DNA from: Demequina sp. TMPB413
GTDB lineage: Bacteria > Actinomycetota > Actinomycetes > Actinomycetales > Demequinaceae
NCBI RefSeq assembly: GCF_020447105.2
Contig: NZ_CP096184.1
Span: forward strand, 186,001-250,000
DNA length: 64,000 nt
Reading direction: 5' to 3'
Positions within the stretch are counted from its first letter, which is position 1; the number at the start of each line of letters is the position of its first letter. Positions 52,233 through 61,922 of this stretch are shown here, in pieces. A program made the translations under genes and the position numbers. The notes below the pieces were generated by a model that saw only the letters and a list, made by a program, of their open reading frames with translations, was not told the origin of the DNA and did no database searches.

Positions 52233-53525
52233 CTAGAGGCGGCCTGAGGCCTTGAGCGCGAGGTACGTGTCCGCAAGGCGTGGGGCGATGTCGTCGGGAA
52301 GCGCCGTCACCACGTCGGCTCCCGATTTGCGGATGCGCGCAATGACCGTGTCCCGTTCGATACGCCCACGTGCGGCTGCCGCGGCCGTGTAGACGGCCTC
52401 GACGTCGCCTCGCGACTCGAGCATCTGGCCTTCGTCTGGATCGTCAACAGAGGCGAGCACCACGTGGTGGTCTCGCTGAAGCGCCGCGATCGCCTGCAGC
52501 GCCCCCGAGTCCACCAAGGCGATGTCGACCGTGGTGAGCAGCACCACGAGCGCGCGCTGGGACAGGCGTTCGCCGATGAGTCGCACCAGGGCGGGCCAGT
52601 CGGTCTCGATGAGATGAGGCTCGACGGGCGCGAGTGCGGAGGCGAGCACTGGCATCAGCACCGATCCGGAGGCTCCTTGAGCCCGCGCACGCTCGACGCG
52701 ATCAAAGGCGGTGACCTGCACGCGGTCGCCAGCACGCGAGGCGAGAGCGCTCAGCAGCAGCGCTGCCTCGATCGAGGACTCGAGCCGGGGAGCGTCACCC
52801 ACCCTGGCCGCGGAAAGCCGCGCCGTGTCGACCACGATGAAGACACGCCGGTCGCGTTCGGGCCGATAGGTGCGCACCACCACGTCGGCGCGCCTGCCCG
52901 TGGCGCGCCAGTCGATCGTCCGTACGTCGTCGCCGATGACGTACTCGCGCAGGGAGTCGAACTCGCTCCCGGCGCCGCGCATCAGGATGGGGCTCAGCCC
53001 ATCGAGTTCGCGCAGTCGCGCGAGCCGTGCAGGCAGGTGCTTGCGCGAGGCGAACTCGGGGAGGACCCGCAGTGTCGTATTCACTGGCAACGCGCGCTGG
53101 CGTCCCGCGAGTCGCAGCGGTCCCTCCATGCGCAGAGTCACGTGGGCTGCCTTGCGGTCCCCCCTGCGCGTCGGCATGAGCGGCGTGGTGAAGACCTGCG
53201 TGCGCCCCTTCTTCAGCGAGTACCGATGGCGGTTTGGCCCAGCCCCTGCCGACGGCGGCCACGCGTCGCGCACCGCGCCGCGCACCCGTCGCGAGGATGT
53301 GTTCGCGAGCGTGAGGGTCGAGGTCGTCGACTCGGTGAGCCGGACCGCATGGGGTACCTCCCTGCGCACCCCGATGGAACGGGTGGACGGCGCCGCGAGT
53401 GCGTCGATGACGGCGAGCGTGAGCACGCCAAACATCCACAACCACGCGATGTCTTGGCTCCTGGTAATCGTCGCTGGGATCGCGCCCAGCGCCGCCAAGA
53501 GTGCCGTCCAGCCGGTGATGTACAT
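52233..53525 (-). CDS. DUF58 protein (MoxR partner)
   Basis: A 430-residue protein with two N-terminal membrane helices and a cytosolic part. The DUF58 hallmark is SEFDSLREYVIGDDVRTIDWRATGR, followed by a VWA-like fold: FIVVDTARLS (MIDAS-like DxxxS), LLLSALASRAGDRVQVTAFD and LVVLLTTVDIAL. DUF58 proteins work with MoxR ATPases. The gene follows moxR directly, with adjacent stop and start, and ends the operon before the repeat array. Confidence 0.92.
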   Translation of the reverse strand: MYITGWTALLAALGAIPATITRSQDIAWLWMFGVLTLAVIDALAAPSTRSIGVRREVPHAVRLTESTTSTLTLANTSSRRVRGAVRDAWPPSAGAGPNRHRYSLKKGRTQVFTTPLMPTRRGDRKAAHVTLRMEGPLRLAGRQRALPVNTTLRVLPEFASRKHLPARLARLRELDGLSPILMRGAGSEFDSLREYVIGDDVRTIDWRATGRRADVVVRTYRPERDRRVFIVVDTARLSAARVGDAPRLESSIEAALLLSALASRAGDRVQVTAFDRVERARAQGASGSVLMPVLASALAPVEPHLIETDWPALVRLIGERLSQRALVVLLTTVDIALVDSGALQAIAALQRDHHVVLASVDDPDEGQMLESRGDVEAVYTAAAAARGRIERDTVIARIRKSGADVVTALPDDIAPRLADTYLALKASGRL

Positions 53526-54677
53526 CTAGCGCGGCACCGGCACCGATGCGAGCACGGAGGTGAGTACCGACTCGCGCGTCACGCCCTCGAGTTCGGCCTC
53601 TGGTCGCAACTGCATGCGGTGGGCGAGAGTCCATGCGGCAAGCGCCTTGACGTCGTCAGGGGAGACGAATGTGCGCCCCCGCATCCATGCCCAAGCGCGG
53701 GAAGCGGCGATGAGCGCGGTCGCGCCGCGAGGCGAGACGCCGAGCGATACAGAAGGCATCTCGCGGGTCGCACGAGCGATGTCCACCACGTAATTGATGA
53801 TGTCGTCAGAGACCTCGACCAGGGCCATCTCCCTGCGCCCTGCCTCGAGGTCTGCGGCAGAGGCGACCCTGGTGACGCCCGCGGCGGCGAGGTCTCGAGG
53901 GTTGAAGCCATCGGCGTGACGGCGAAGCACGGAGGCCTCGTCGGATCGCTCCGGAAGCCCGATCGGCAGCTTCAGCATGAAGCGGTCCAGTTGTGCTTCC
54001 GGCAGGGGATACGTGCCCTCGTACTCGATCGGGTTCTGTGTCGCGATCACGAGGAAGGGGTCAGGCAGCGGCTTAGAATCGCCGTCGACGGTCACTTGCC
54101 GCTCCTCCATGGACTCAAGGAGCGAGGACTGCGTCTTGGGGGGAGTCCGGTTGATCTCGTCGGCCAACAGCAGGTTGGTGAAGACGGGGCCTTCTCGGAA
54201 CGAGAACGCGGCCGTGCGCGCGTCGTACACGAGCGAGCCCGTCACGTCTCCCGGCATCAGGTCCGGAGTGAACTGGACGCGGGAGAACTCCAGGCCGAGC
54301 GTCTGCGCCATGGTGCGCACCAGCAGCGTCTTGGCGACGCCTGGCACACCCTCGAGCAAGACGTGGCCCTTGCACAGGAGAGCGATCACCAGCCCCGTGA
54401 CGGCACGATCCTGGCCGACGACGGCCTTGCCGATCTCGGTGCGAATGCGGCCGAGTGCGTCCCTGGCTGGCGACGCTTCAGCGGGGGAGCCGGACGGCCC
54501 CGCAAAGGGCGACGACGCCTGGGCAGGCTGCGATGTCGTGTGCTGTGGCTGCTCGGGCGAGTAGCCCCCGGTGGGCACGGCGCCGTAGGCGGTGGCCGGT
54601 GGGGTTGGCGGAGCATCCGACTGCGCATACGTGGGCGCTGACTGGGGCTCTTCCGGTCGTGGTGCGGTGTCGCTCAC
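53526..54677 (-). CDS. MoxR-family AAA+ ATPase
   Basis: A chaperone-like AAA+ ATPase of 383 residues. About 75 N-terminal residues are Pro/Ala/Gln-rich and probably disordered. The core has Walker A LEGVPGVAKTLL, Walker B LLLADEINRTPPKTQSSLLESMEERQV, sensor 1 FLVIATQNPIEYEGTYPLPEAQLDRF, and an arginine-rich lid. MoxR proteins usually mature or assemble partner complexes via a VWA protein; the DUF58 gene downstream is the obvious partner. Its start overlaps the stop of the DUF4350 gene. Confidence 0.95.
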   Translation of the reverse strand: MSDTAPRPEEPQSAPTYAQSDAPPTPPATAYGAVPTGGYSPEQPQHTTSQPAQASSPFAGPSGSPAEASPARDALGRIRTEIGKAVVGQDRAVTGLVIALLCKGHVLLEGVPGVAKTLLVRTMAQTLGLEFSRVQFTPDLMPGDVTGSLVYDARTAAFSFREGPVFTNLLLADEINRTPPKTQSSLLESMEERQVTVDGDSKPLPDPFLVIATQNPIEYEGTYPLPEAQLDRFMLKLPIGLPERSDEASVLRRHADGFNPRDLAAAGVTRVASAADLEAGRREMALVEVSDDIINYVVDIARATREMPSVSLGVSPRGATALIAASRAWAWMRGRTFVSPDDVKALAAWTLAHRMQLRPEAELEGVTRESVLTSVLASVPVPR

Positions 54678-55903
54678 GTTCGGTGTACCTCTCTCTCGAG
54701 TGTGTCGATCTGCTCAACTAGGTCCATCATGGCCGACTCGCTCTGAGGCGCGGGGCCGTACAGAATTGCCTCGACCTCAGCGGCTGACCGTCCGGCCGCC
54801 CGTGCCGTGGCCGCAATGAGCGCTGCCTTGCTTGCGGAACGTGGAACGCCGATGCGAGCGCCGATGCGAGTGGCGGCGGAGGCGCGTAAGGACGCTGCAG
54901 CGCGTCCGGAAGCGCCGGCGCTGCGGTACAGCCGGGCCCTGCCCCTCGTCGATTCTGACGACCTGATGACGACAGGCAGCGGTTCGTGGACGAGCGGGCC
55001 GAAGCGCCTCGCGCGCCACAGCGCCACCACGAACATCGCCAAGACCAGTGCAAACACGGCGTTGCCAGTGCCGGGTGGAAGGAAGTCCGTCGAGGCGGGG
55101 ATGTCGTCGCGATGTGCCGGACCTTGTGGCCCGTCGGCCGAGGTCCAGGTGAGGGTCGTCGTGTCGAAGTACGAGCCGAGGTACCAGACCGCCTTGTCGT
55201 GCTTGCCGATGAGCCGCAAGGCGAGGGCCGCATTGCCCTCGTTGTCGATCGTGTCGTTGATGACAATGGCGGGATCGGCCACGAGAGTGACACGGCCGCC
55301 ACCCGTTCCGTGGGTGAACACCACGGTGGAGCCCCCGTTATCGGAGGCGGTGAAGCAGTATCGGGCCGTGGCATCCGTGGTACCTGCGATAACCGCTCCA
55401 GACGTCGTCACGGTCCCTGCGGCTCGCGCGTCGACGTGACTGCAGCCCGCTTCGAGGGTGCGTTCCGTCGACTCGACCACCCAGAGGTCCTCGCCGAGTT
55501 CCGCGAACAGCGCCTGGCTGTCGCCGATGATGACGACGTCTCCTGGGTAGTCAAGGATCGTGCGCGCCTGGAAGGCCTGGAGCGACTGACCGTTGGCGAT
55601 CACGAGAGTCGTCGCGTCAGGGTCAAAGATGTGGGCGTCGCTCAACTCATCGATCTGGCGAATGTCGAGGCCCCGGTCGCCCGCCACCTCGGCGAGGGCC
55701 CGTGCGCCGTCGGGCTCGTAGTTCTTGATCGACAGTGGCGTGTAGTCGTTGTCCGCGCGTTGCGCGTACGCGATGACGGCCAGAAGCATCACGAGCAGGG
55801 CGATCCCTAGGAACCACTTGGCCCCTGCCACGCGGCGTCGCACCCCCGGACCCTCTGCGCGGCGAGTGAAGCCGTCGGACGTGACCTCGATGTCGGTGGT
55901 CAT
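54674..55903 (-). CDS. DUF4350 membrane protein
   Basis: A 409-residue protein with helices near residues 28-46 (FLGIALLVMLLAVIAYAQ) and 280-300 (NAVFALVLAMFVVALWRARRFGP), between them a Rossmann-like extracytoplasmic domain typical of DUF4350 (SIKNYEPDGARALAEVAGDRGLDI, TLVIANGQSL, VIIGDSQ). The cytosolic tail after RARRFGPLVHEPLPVVI carries Arg-rich helices. Fits the MoxR operon, overlapping both neighbours by 4 nt. Biochemistry unknown. Confidence 0.88.
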   Translation of the reverse strand: MTTDIEVTSDGFTRRAEGPGVRRRVAGAKWFLGIALLVMLLAVIAYAQRADNDYTPLSIKNYEPDGARALAEVAGDRGLDIRQIDELSDAHIFDPDATTLVIANGQSLQAFQARTILDYPGDVVIIGDSQALFAELGEDLWVVESTERTLEAGCSHVDARAAGTVTTSGAVIAGTTDATARYCFTASDNGGSTVVFTHGTGGGRVTLVADPAIVINDTIDNEGNAALALRLIGKHDKAVWYLGSYFDTTTLTWTSADGPQGPAHRDDIPASTDFLPPGTGNAVFALVLAMFVVALWRARRFGPLVHEPLPVVIRSSESTRGRARLYRSAGASGRAAASLRASAATRIGARIGVPRSASKAALIAATARAAGRSAAEVEAILYGPAPQSESAMMDLVEQIDTLEREVHRT

Positions 55904-56544
55904 GCGTCCGCCTTCACCACGCGGGCAGCAGCGGTCTCACGGTCGAGTTCGACCATGCGGTCATAGTGGGCCTTGCTACCGGAGTCGTGACCGTAGCGGA
56001 GCCGGTCGAAGAGGTCGCCAGCCCAGTCGAGTTCGTTCGCCAGCGTCGGCACCCGCACGCCCGCCTGGGTGACGAACTCGTATGCCGTCATGCCAGGGAA
56101 GACAGGTACCCAACCCGACTGTTCCACGTCGCGCACGATGCCCCGGAAGCGCTCGATGACCGCGAGCGTCCAATCCCCCTTGGCCGCAGCGTCTTCGGCA
56201 GCTGACCTCATCGCCTTCGAGTCACGCACATCGTCTTCGAAAACCGCGTGCGAGGACTTGCGGCGCCTGGACGCGCGCATCGGCCCCCAGACGATCAGCA
56301 CCACGGCCGCGACAAGAAGGACCGCCAACACGATCGCGACGATGGAGCCTGGCACGCCGGCAAAGCCGAGCCTGCCGGACGCCTCGCCAATACCGTCGAA
56401 CAGGTCAGCGACCCAATCAAGAACGCGCTGGAGCCACGACCGCCCTGTCGCGTCGTACGCATCCTTCGACAGTTCGTCGATGACCCACTGGCGCGCGGTA
56501 TCCGCGTCCGGCTCGATGGGGATGCTCACGGGGGCAGGCCTCAT
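55900..56544 (-). CDS. DUF4129 membrane protein
   Basis: A 214-residue protein: an extracytoplasmic N-terminal amphipathic part (TARQWVIDELSKDAYDATGRSWLQRVLDWV), one helix (SIVAIVLAVLLVAAVVLIVWGPM) and a C-terminal cytosolic DUF4129 domain (AEDAAAKGDWTLAVIERFRGIVRDVEQSGWV ... LDWAGDLFDRLRYG). ATG 56544 starts 1 nt after the upstream stop; the frame is open to 56598 but would overlap the previous gene. Part of the MoxR operon. Confidence 0.88.
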   Translation of the reverse strand: MRPAPVSIPIEPDADTARQWVIDELSKDAYDATGRSWLQRVLDWVADLFDGIGEASGRLGFAGVPGSIVAIVLAVLLVAAVVLIVWGPMRASRRRKSSHAVFEDDVRDSKAMRSAAEDAAAKGDWTLAVIERFRGIVRDVEQSGWVPVFPGMTAYEFVTQAGVRVPTLANELDWAGDLFDRLRYGHDSGSKAHYDRMVELDRETAAARVVKADA

Positions 56545-56545
56545 G

Positions 56546-57715
56546 TCACGCGACGAAGCTCTGAGAGGCCCAGTGGCGGGCCTCTGCGGCCTTCGCAAGG
56601 TCGAAAGCCAGACCTTCCTTGCGCATCCTCATGTCGAGGTAGATGAGGGCGTGGGTTGAGCCGAAGAACGAGTACTGGGTGACGCAGGTCGCGATCAACT
56701 GGAAGATGTACGCCACGATCAGCCCGATAGCGAGCGCCGCATCCCCTCCCGAGGTCACTCCCATCGGTATGAATGCCGCGATCTGGGTCACGAACCCAAA
56801 GGCCTGCTGCACTGCGCCCACGATGAGTCCCACCACCAGCATGATGAGGACCGACCACCAGAAGCGGCCAGGCACCAGTCGGATGGCCCTCTTGATGGCT
56901 CGGATGACTCCCGCTCGCTCAAGGATGATCGCGCCTCGCGCCACGATTGAGTACACGGAGACGACCAGCGCGAAGGGGATGAGGACGAAGAGGAACAGCA
57001 CGACGATACCGAGCACACCGGCGCCCGCACCGGAATCGCTGCTGGAGCTGGCGCCGATCAGAATCCAGAAGGAGAGCGCCAAGACAATCAGCATGGGCAG
57101 CGCTGCGACGAAGGCGAGCAACAACAGGTGCCCGATGCGGGGCAGGATCGCCTTGATTGCGGCGGACAACGTGATGCGTTCGCCGAGCATCGCTTGCGCC
57201 ACCGCGGGGTAGACGATCGACGTGGCCAAGATGTCGGACACCACCCACGACACAAGGGCGACGATGCCGGCGATCACGGTTGACGTGGAGATGCCTTGCA
57301 GGGACTCATACGACGAGAAGAGACTGAGTTTGCTGTCGTTCGCGGCCACCCAGATTGCGAAGGCGGTCAGCAGGGCGCTGACGGTGAAGAGCAAGAGCGG
57401 GCCGCCGATGATGACGGACCGGTTAAACCGCATTGCCTTGAAGGGCACCGTGATGAAGTCGCCAAAAGGCAGTGGGCGTAGGGCGACGATGCCTGGCTGC
57501 CAGGAGCGATACGTGAGCGACGGCTGCTGTGGCGCAGGTGCAGAGTGGGGAACGGGGGGAGGCGCATAGCCTGGCGCGGGCGGCGGGGCGTAGCCCTGGT
57601 TGGGCGCAGGCGAATAGCCGCCAGCCGGTGGAGGGGGCGTTCCCTGGGGGAGAGGGGGGACCTCAGCGCCCGGCATGGCCCAACCGTCGTTGCCCGACGT
57701 GTTGCTGTCCGTCAC
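56546..57715 (-). CDS. Pro-rich polytopic membrane protein heading the MoxR operon
   Basis: A 389-residue protein. The first 80 or so residues are Pro/Tyr/Gly-rich repeats (YAPPPAPGYAPPPVP), the rest about eight membrane helices resembling the membrane domain of glycerophosphodiester phosphodiesterase-type proteins (VIIGGPLLLFTVSALLTAFAIWV; GRFWWSVLIMLVVGLIVGAV). No catalytic GDPD domain is attached. GTG 57715 follows GAGGAGG at 6 nt, preferred over the frame open to 57751. First gene of the five-gene operon, divergent from mtrA. Confidence 0.82.
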   Translation of the reverse strand: MTDSNTSGNDGWAMPGAEVPPLPQGTPPPPAGGYSPAPNQGYAPPPAPGYAPPPVPHSAPAPQQPSLTYRSWQPGIVALRPLPFGDFITVPFKAMRFNRSVIIGGPLLLFTVSALLTAFAIWVAANDSKLSLFSSYESLQGISTSTVIAGIVALVSWVVSDILATSIVYPAVAQAMLGERITLSAAIKAILPRIGHLLLLAFVAALPMLIVLALSFWILIGASSSSDSGAGAGVLGIVVLFLFVLIPFALVVSVYSIVARGAIILERAGVIRAIKRAIRLVPGRFWWSVLIMLVVGLIVGAVQQAFGFVTQIAAFIPMGVTSGGDAALAIGLIVAYIFQLIATCVTQYSFFGSTHALIYLDMRMRKEGLAFDLAKAAEARHWASQSFVA

Positions 57716-57814
57716 GTCCCCTCCTCGCGTGTGTGTCGCCCATCTTGCCACGCCAAGGGTCTAGTCCCAAGGCGCGCACTCCCGGCGAAAGGCGTGGCGT
57801 GGCATCATGGCGAC

Positions 57815-58498
57815 ATGGTGGCAAAGATCCTGGTGGTCGACGACGACCCGGCTGTGGCCGAGATGACGGGCATTGTGCTTCGCGCGGACGGCTTCGAGCC
57901 CGTGTTTTGCGATCACGGTGACCGCGCGGTGGACATCTATCGCGCCGAGCAACCTGACGTGATTTTGCTCGACCTGATGTTGCCGGGGAAGTCTGGCATC
58001 GACATCTGTCGGGAGATCCGCGCGGAGTCTGGAGTGCCGATCATCATGTTGACGGCGAAGTCGGACACGGTCGACGTGGTGCTGGGGCTGGAGTCCGGCG
58101 CCGACGACTACATTCCCAAGCCGTTCAAGCCGCGTGAACTCATCGCTCGGGTACGCGCAAGGTTGCGCCGCAATGACAACGTCGCTCCTGGTGTGGTGCG
58201 TATCGGAGACCTTGAGATCGACGTAACGGGCCACAGGGTGACCAGGGCAGGCGAGGTGGTGCAGCTCACGCCTCTCGAGTTCGATGTGTTGGTGACGCTG
58301 GCTCGCGCACCCGGGCAGGTGTTTACCCGCGAGGTCCTGTTGGAGGACGTCTGGGGGTACAGGCACGCCGCCGACACGCGACTGGTGAACGTCCACATTC
58401 AGCGGCTACGCGCCAAGATCGAGCGGGACCCAGAAAACCCTGAGATTGTGCTCACCGTGCGCGGGGTGGGGTACAAGGCTGGCGGCCATACGTCGTGA
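57815..58498 (+). CDS. mtrA: Response regulator MtrA
   Basis: Essential OmpR-type regulator of cell division and cell-wall genes in actinobacteria, 227 residues. The acidic pocket DDD is at 9-11, phosphoacceptor Asp53 in VILLDLMLPG, LTAKSD and YIPKPFKPRELIARVRARLRR. The winged helix has LTPLEFDVLVTLARAPGQVFTREVLLEDVWGY and VNVHIQRLRAKIE, nearly invariant in MtrA. ATG 57815 is chosen; a CATCAT hexamer 6 nt upstream suggests a leaderless start. The frame is open far upstream but crosses the divergent gene. Confidence 0.95.
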   Translation: MVAKILVVDDDPAVAEMTGIVLRADGFEPVFCDHGDRAVDIYRAEQPDVILLDLMLPGKSGIDICREIRAESGVPIIMLTAKSDTVDVVLGLESGADDYIPKPFKPRELIARVRARLRRNDNVAPGVVRIGDLEIDVTGHRVTRAGEVVQLTPLEFDVLVTLARAPGQVFTREVLLEDVWGYRHAADTRLVNVHIQRLRAKIERDPENPEIVLTVRGVGYKAGGHTS

Positions 58499-60120
58499 GA
58501 TTCAGTGCGCGGGCGGTGGGCATGATGTTGCTCGCGCCCGCTCAGAAGCTGTGGCTGCGGTGGACACGATCCATGCTGCTGCGCGTCATCACGTCGACGC
58601 TTGTGGTGGGCCTTGCCGCCGTCGCCGTGCTCGGCGCGTATGTGACCTCCGAGATCCGGGATGGTCTTTACGAGAAGCGCGTGGAACGCATCTTGATCGA
58701 GTCGGCGCGCGACTTCGCCAGCACTGAGCAGACCTTTGACGCGTCCACCGCTGAGACTCCAGGCGACTTGCAGGTGCTGGTGACCGACCAAGCTGCTGCG
58801 CTGATCCAGTTGGGCGGCGATTCGCGCGACCTCGTCATGTTGCGTGCGCCGCAAAACGATTCTGATGTGTTCTTGACCCTTTCGGGAGAGCAGTCTCTGG
58901 TGCCCATCATCAGTCCCGAATTGCGCGAAGACGTGACGACGGGTGACGGGCAGTTCTGGCAACCCGCTTCGCTGCCGTCGGGCGGTGGCCCGGCCATCGT
59001 TGTCGGCGCTTCGCTCACCCTCAAGTCGGCAGGCGAGTACGAGTTGTACTTCGCGTACTCGCTCGCCGACGAGGCTGAGACCCTGGACCTGATCCAGCGG
59101 GTGCTCGCACTGGGCGCGACGGCGCTCGTGCTGCTCGTGGTGTTCATGACGTGGACGGTGACGTTGCAGGCCGTCCGACCGGTGCGCGCCGCCGCCAGGG
59201 TGGCCGCGCGGCTCGCGGATGGTCACCTGTCGGAGCGCATGCACGTCAAGGGCAACGACGAGGTGGCGACGCTCGCGACCACCTTCAATGACATGGCCGC
59301 TTCCCTTCAGCGCCAGATCAGCCGCATGGAGGATCTCTCCCGCTTGCAGCGCAGGTTCGTGTCCGACGTGTCCCACGAACTTCGGACCCCCCTCACCACC
59401 GTGAGGATGGCGTCCGACGTTCTCCATGAAGCGCGCGCCGACTTCGCGCCCGCCGTCGCGCGCTCCGCTGAGTTGCTCGCGACCCAGTTGGATCGATTCG
59501 AGGCGCTGCTCGCTGACCTGTTGGAGATTTCCCGCATCGATGCGGGAGCGGCTCAACTGGACTTCGAGGATCACGAGGTCGGGGATGTGGTGCGCGATCA
59601 GGTGGAGACGCTCGCGCTTGCCGCTACCGAACAGGGCGTTGAACTGAGACTGTGGATGCAGGAGGGCTCACATTCGGCCTCGATGGATGCTCCGCGAGTG
59701 GGGCGCATCATTCGCAACCTGCTGTCCAATGCGATCGAGCACGCCCAAGAGGGGCCCGTCGATATCGCTGTAGCCTCCACCGCGAGGACTGTTGCCGTCG
59801 TCGTCCGCGACTACGGCGTCGGCTTGTCGCCGTCTCAAGTCAAGCGCGTGTTCGACCGGTTCTGGCGGGGCGACCCCGCGCGCGCCCGCACCATGGGCGG
59901 CACGGGGCTGGGTCTATCGATCGCCCGCGAGGACGCCCTGCTTCACGACGGTGTGCTGGAAGCGTCTGGGCGCCCAGGCGAGGGCGCCTCGTTCCGGCTC
60001 ATGCTCCCCTGTGGCTCGCGCGGGCTCGGCCTTCGCGAGCCGCTTCCACTGGAGATGAGCGAAGAGGACTTCCCTGAGGTGGGGCGACGCATCGTGTTGT
60101 CGACGGAGGTGGAACTGTGA
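58495..60120 (+). CDS. mtrB: Sensor kinase MtrB
   Basis: Kinase of MtrA, 541 residues. It has a membrane helix at about 28-50, an extracytoplasmic sensor of about 150 residues, a second helix near 200-222, then HAMP (QAVRPVRAAARVAARLADGHLSERMHVKGNDEVATLATTFNDMA), HisKA RRFVSDVSHELRTPLTTVRMA with His294, and HATPase with RNLLSNAIEHAQ, RDYGVGLSP, VFDRFWRGDPAR and GGTGLGLSIARE. GTG 58495 overlaps the mtrA stop (GTGA), and lpqB overlaps its own stop likewise. Confidence 0.96.
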   Translation: MRFSARAVGMMLLAPAQKLWLRWTRSMLLRVITSTLVVGLAAVAVLGAYVTSEIRDGLYEKRVERILIESARDFASTEQTFDASTAETPGDLQVLVTDQAAALIQLGGDSRDLVMLRAPQNDSDVFLTLSGEQSLVPIISPELREDVTTGDGQFWQPASLPSGGGPAIVVGASLTLKSAGEYELYFAYSLADEAETLDLIQRVLALGATALVLLVVFMTWTVTLQAVRPVRAAARVAARLADGHLSERMHVKGNDEVATLATTFNDMAASLQRQISRMEDLSRLQRRFVSDVSHELRTPLTTVRMASDVLHEARADFAPAVARSAELLATQLDRFEALLADLLEISRIDAGAAQLDFEDHEVGDVVRDQVETLALAATEQGVELRLWMQEGSHSASMDAPRVGRIIRNLLSNAIEHAQEGPVDIAVASTARTVAVVVRDYGVGLSPSQVKRVFDRFWRGDPARARTMGGTGLGLSIAREDALLHDGVLEASGRPGEGASFRLMLPCGSRGLGLREPLPLEMSEEDFPEVGRRIVLSTEVEL

Positions 60121-61829
60121 GGCGCCACATGGTGGCGGTGCTCGCGTGCCTCGCGCTCGCGGCCTGCACGTCGATCCCGACCGAGGGGCCCGTGCGACCG
60201 GGCGACACCGAGGTCGTCCAGCCAGGCCCCATCCCGCCGATTCTCCAGGGCCCGTCTCTCAATGCGACGCCCCGCGCCATCGTTCAAGGCTTCCTCACGG
60301 CGTCGGCGGCAGGAGCGGCGAGCAACTTCGATGTGGCGCGCGAGTTCCTCACGGGGCCTGCCGCCGTCGACTGGGACCCTTTGGCGCAAGTCACCGTCTT
60401 CGACTCCCGGCAAGTGGTGCCGTCCTTCAACGAGGACAGCGGCACGTTCACGTACTCGGTGCCGGTCGCGGCCGAGATCGACGCCTCCGGCGTGATGACG
60501 GTCGCCTCCGACGACGTGCGCAAGGAACTCACCTTCGAGGTCGGCACCGATGACCTCGGCCAGTACCGCATCACGTCATTGGGCGACGGCATCGTCATGT
60601 CGGCAGCCGACTTCGATCGCTTCTTCAGGCCCGTCAGTTTGTACTTTGCGGCTTCGCATGGCACCACACGAGTGCCGGAAGTGCGCTGGTTCGCCGACAA
60701 CGATCAGATCGCCACGGCGACGGCAAGGGAGCTTGTTGAGGGGCCGTCGACATGGCTCGCGGGAGGGGTGAGGACGGGCTTCCCGCCAGGATCGGCGCTT
60801 GCCGTCGACGCCGTCGTGGTGACCGATGGGGTGGCAAACGTTGCGCTCGCCCTGGGTTCCGCTGGTGATCCCGCTCAGCGTTCGCTCGCGCAACAGCAGA
60901 TGATGCTCACCCTCACGCAACTTCCGCTCGTTCAAGATGTGGTGACGACGATAGGGGCGGTGCCGATTGGTGGCGACGACTCCGTCACGCTGGAGGAGGC
61001 AGTGTTGCCGGGCGAGCTGGCGCTCGTCGTGGTAGCCGACCGGCTGGGGTTGTGGGATGGCGAGGCCGTCTCCGTCACGCCAGCGGAGGTCGGGGCCGTC
61101 CCGGCTGGGGCAGAGGGCTTCGCTCTCGGTTTCGACGGCACCACGGCTGCGTTCACGTGGGGCGGGGCAGTGCACGTCACGACCGCGCTCGCGGCCGAGG
61201 GTGGCCTGGTGGCGGCCGACGAGGCAGAACCTCTCCCCGAGGGTGCGGTCATTCCGTCGACCGAGTTGATACCGGGGGCCGACATGGTCGAGCCGTCGAT
61301 CGACGTGCACGGCTGGGTGTGGAGCACCGAGGCGACGTCGGAGGGCGTGATCCTCGCCGCCGCTCCTGGGCAGCAGGCCGTTCAGCTCGACGCGCCGTGG
61401 CTGGCAGGGTCCTCCATTCAGGCGGTCGCGGTGGCGAGTGACGGCGCGAGGATGGCGATCCTCAGCCGTTCGGCGGCGGAACAGGTGCTCGAGGTGGTGG
61501 CGGTCACGCGCGATGAGGAGGGCCGGCCGATCGCGATCGGCGAGCCTTTGACTTTTGGGTCGACGCTCAGGACCTCGATCGACCTTGCGTGGGTGGACGG
61601 CACCGCTGTGGTGGTCCTGGCCGAGGGGTCCGGCGAGATGTCGCTCGCGGGAGTCGGCGGGTGGACCACCGACTTCACCACGTCCACCGGTGCCGTCTCG
61701 GTGACAGCTCGCAACGGCACGCGCACCCTCCACGCCGTCTCAGCAGACGGTGACCTCGTGGCGCGCTCCGGCAACGGCTGGACTCCTCCCAAGTTGACTC
61801 ACGTGCGAGACGCCGCCTTCGCAGGCTAG
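60117..61829 (+). CDS. lpqB: Lipoprotein LpqB
   Basis: A secreted lipoprotein that interacts with the MtrB sensor domain and influences MtrA phosphorylation. In the 570-residue protein the signal peptide ends at lipobox LAAC (Cys17). An NTF2-like N-terminal region is followed by a GerMN domain (about 195-315: VPEVRWFADNDQIATATARELVEGP) and a C-terminal beta-propeller domain with repeated short strands (GFALGFDGTTAAFTWGG, MAILSRSA). GTG 60117 overlaps the mtrB stop, confirming the mtrA-mtrB-lpqB operon. Confidence 0.94.
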   Translation: MRRHMVAVLACLALAACTSIPTEGPVRPGDTEVVQPGPIPPILQGPSLNATPRAIVQGFLTASAAGAASNFDVAREFLTGPAAVDWDPLAQVTVFDSRQVVPSFNEDSGTFTYSVPVAAEIDASGVMTVASDDVRKELTFEVGTDDLGQYRITSLGDGIVMSAADFDRFFRPVSLYFAASHGTTRVPEVRWFADNDQIATATARELVEGPSTWLAGGVRTGFPPGSALAVDAVVVTDGVANVALALGSAGDPAQRSLAQQQMMLTLTQLPLVQDVVTTIGAVPIGGDDSVTLEEAVLPGELALVVVADRLGLWDGEAVSVTPAEVGAVPAGAEGFALGFDGTTAAFTWGGAVHVTTALAAEGGLVAADEAEPLPEGAVIPSTELIPGADMVEPSIDVHGWVWSTEATSEGVILAAAPGQQAVQLDAPWLAGSSIQAVAVASDGARMAILSRSAAEQVLEVVAVTRDEEGRPIAIGEPLTFGSTLRTSIDLAWVDGTAVVVLAEGSGEMSLAGVGGWTTDFTTSTGAVSVTARNGTRTLHAVSADGDLVARSGNGWTPPKLTHVRDAAFAG

Positions 61830-61922
61830 CCGCGTCGTCCCCAGGGGCGGTCGGCGTCGGCTCTCCCCACGGACGAGCGGCCGTGCAGGCGGCGCTTGCA
61901 AAGTCGGTGAGACGCTCACGCG

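Noticed and set aside
52464-54641. A 725-codon open frame on the plus strand
   Set aside because: It is antisense to the DUF58 and MoxR genes, whose motifs are unambiguous; Arg/Gly/His-rich with no recognisable fold.
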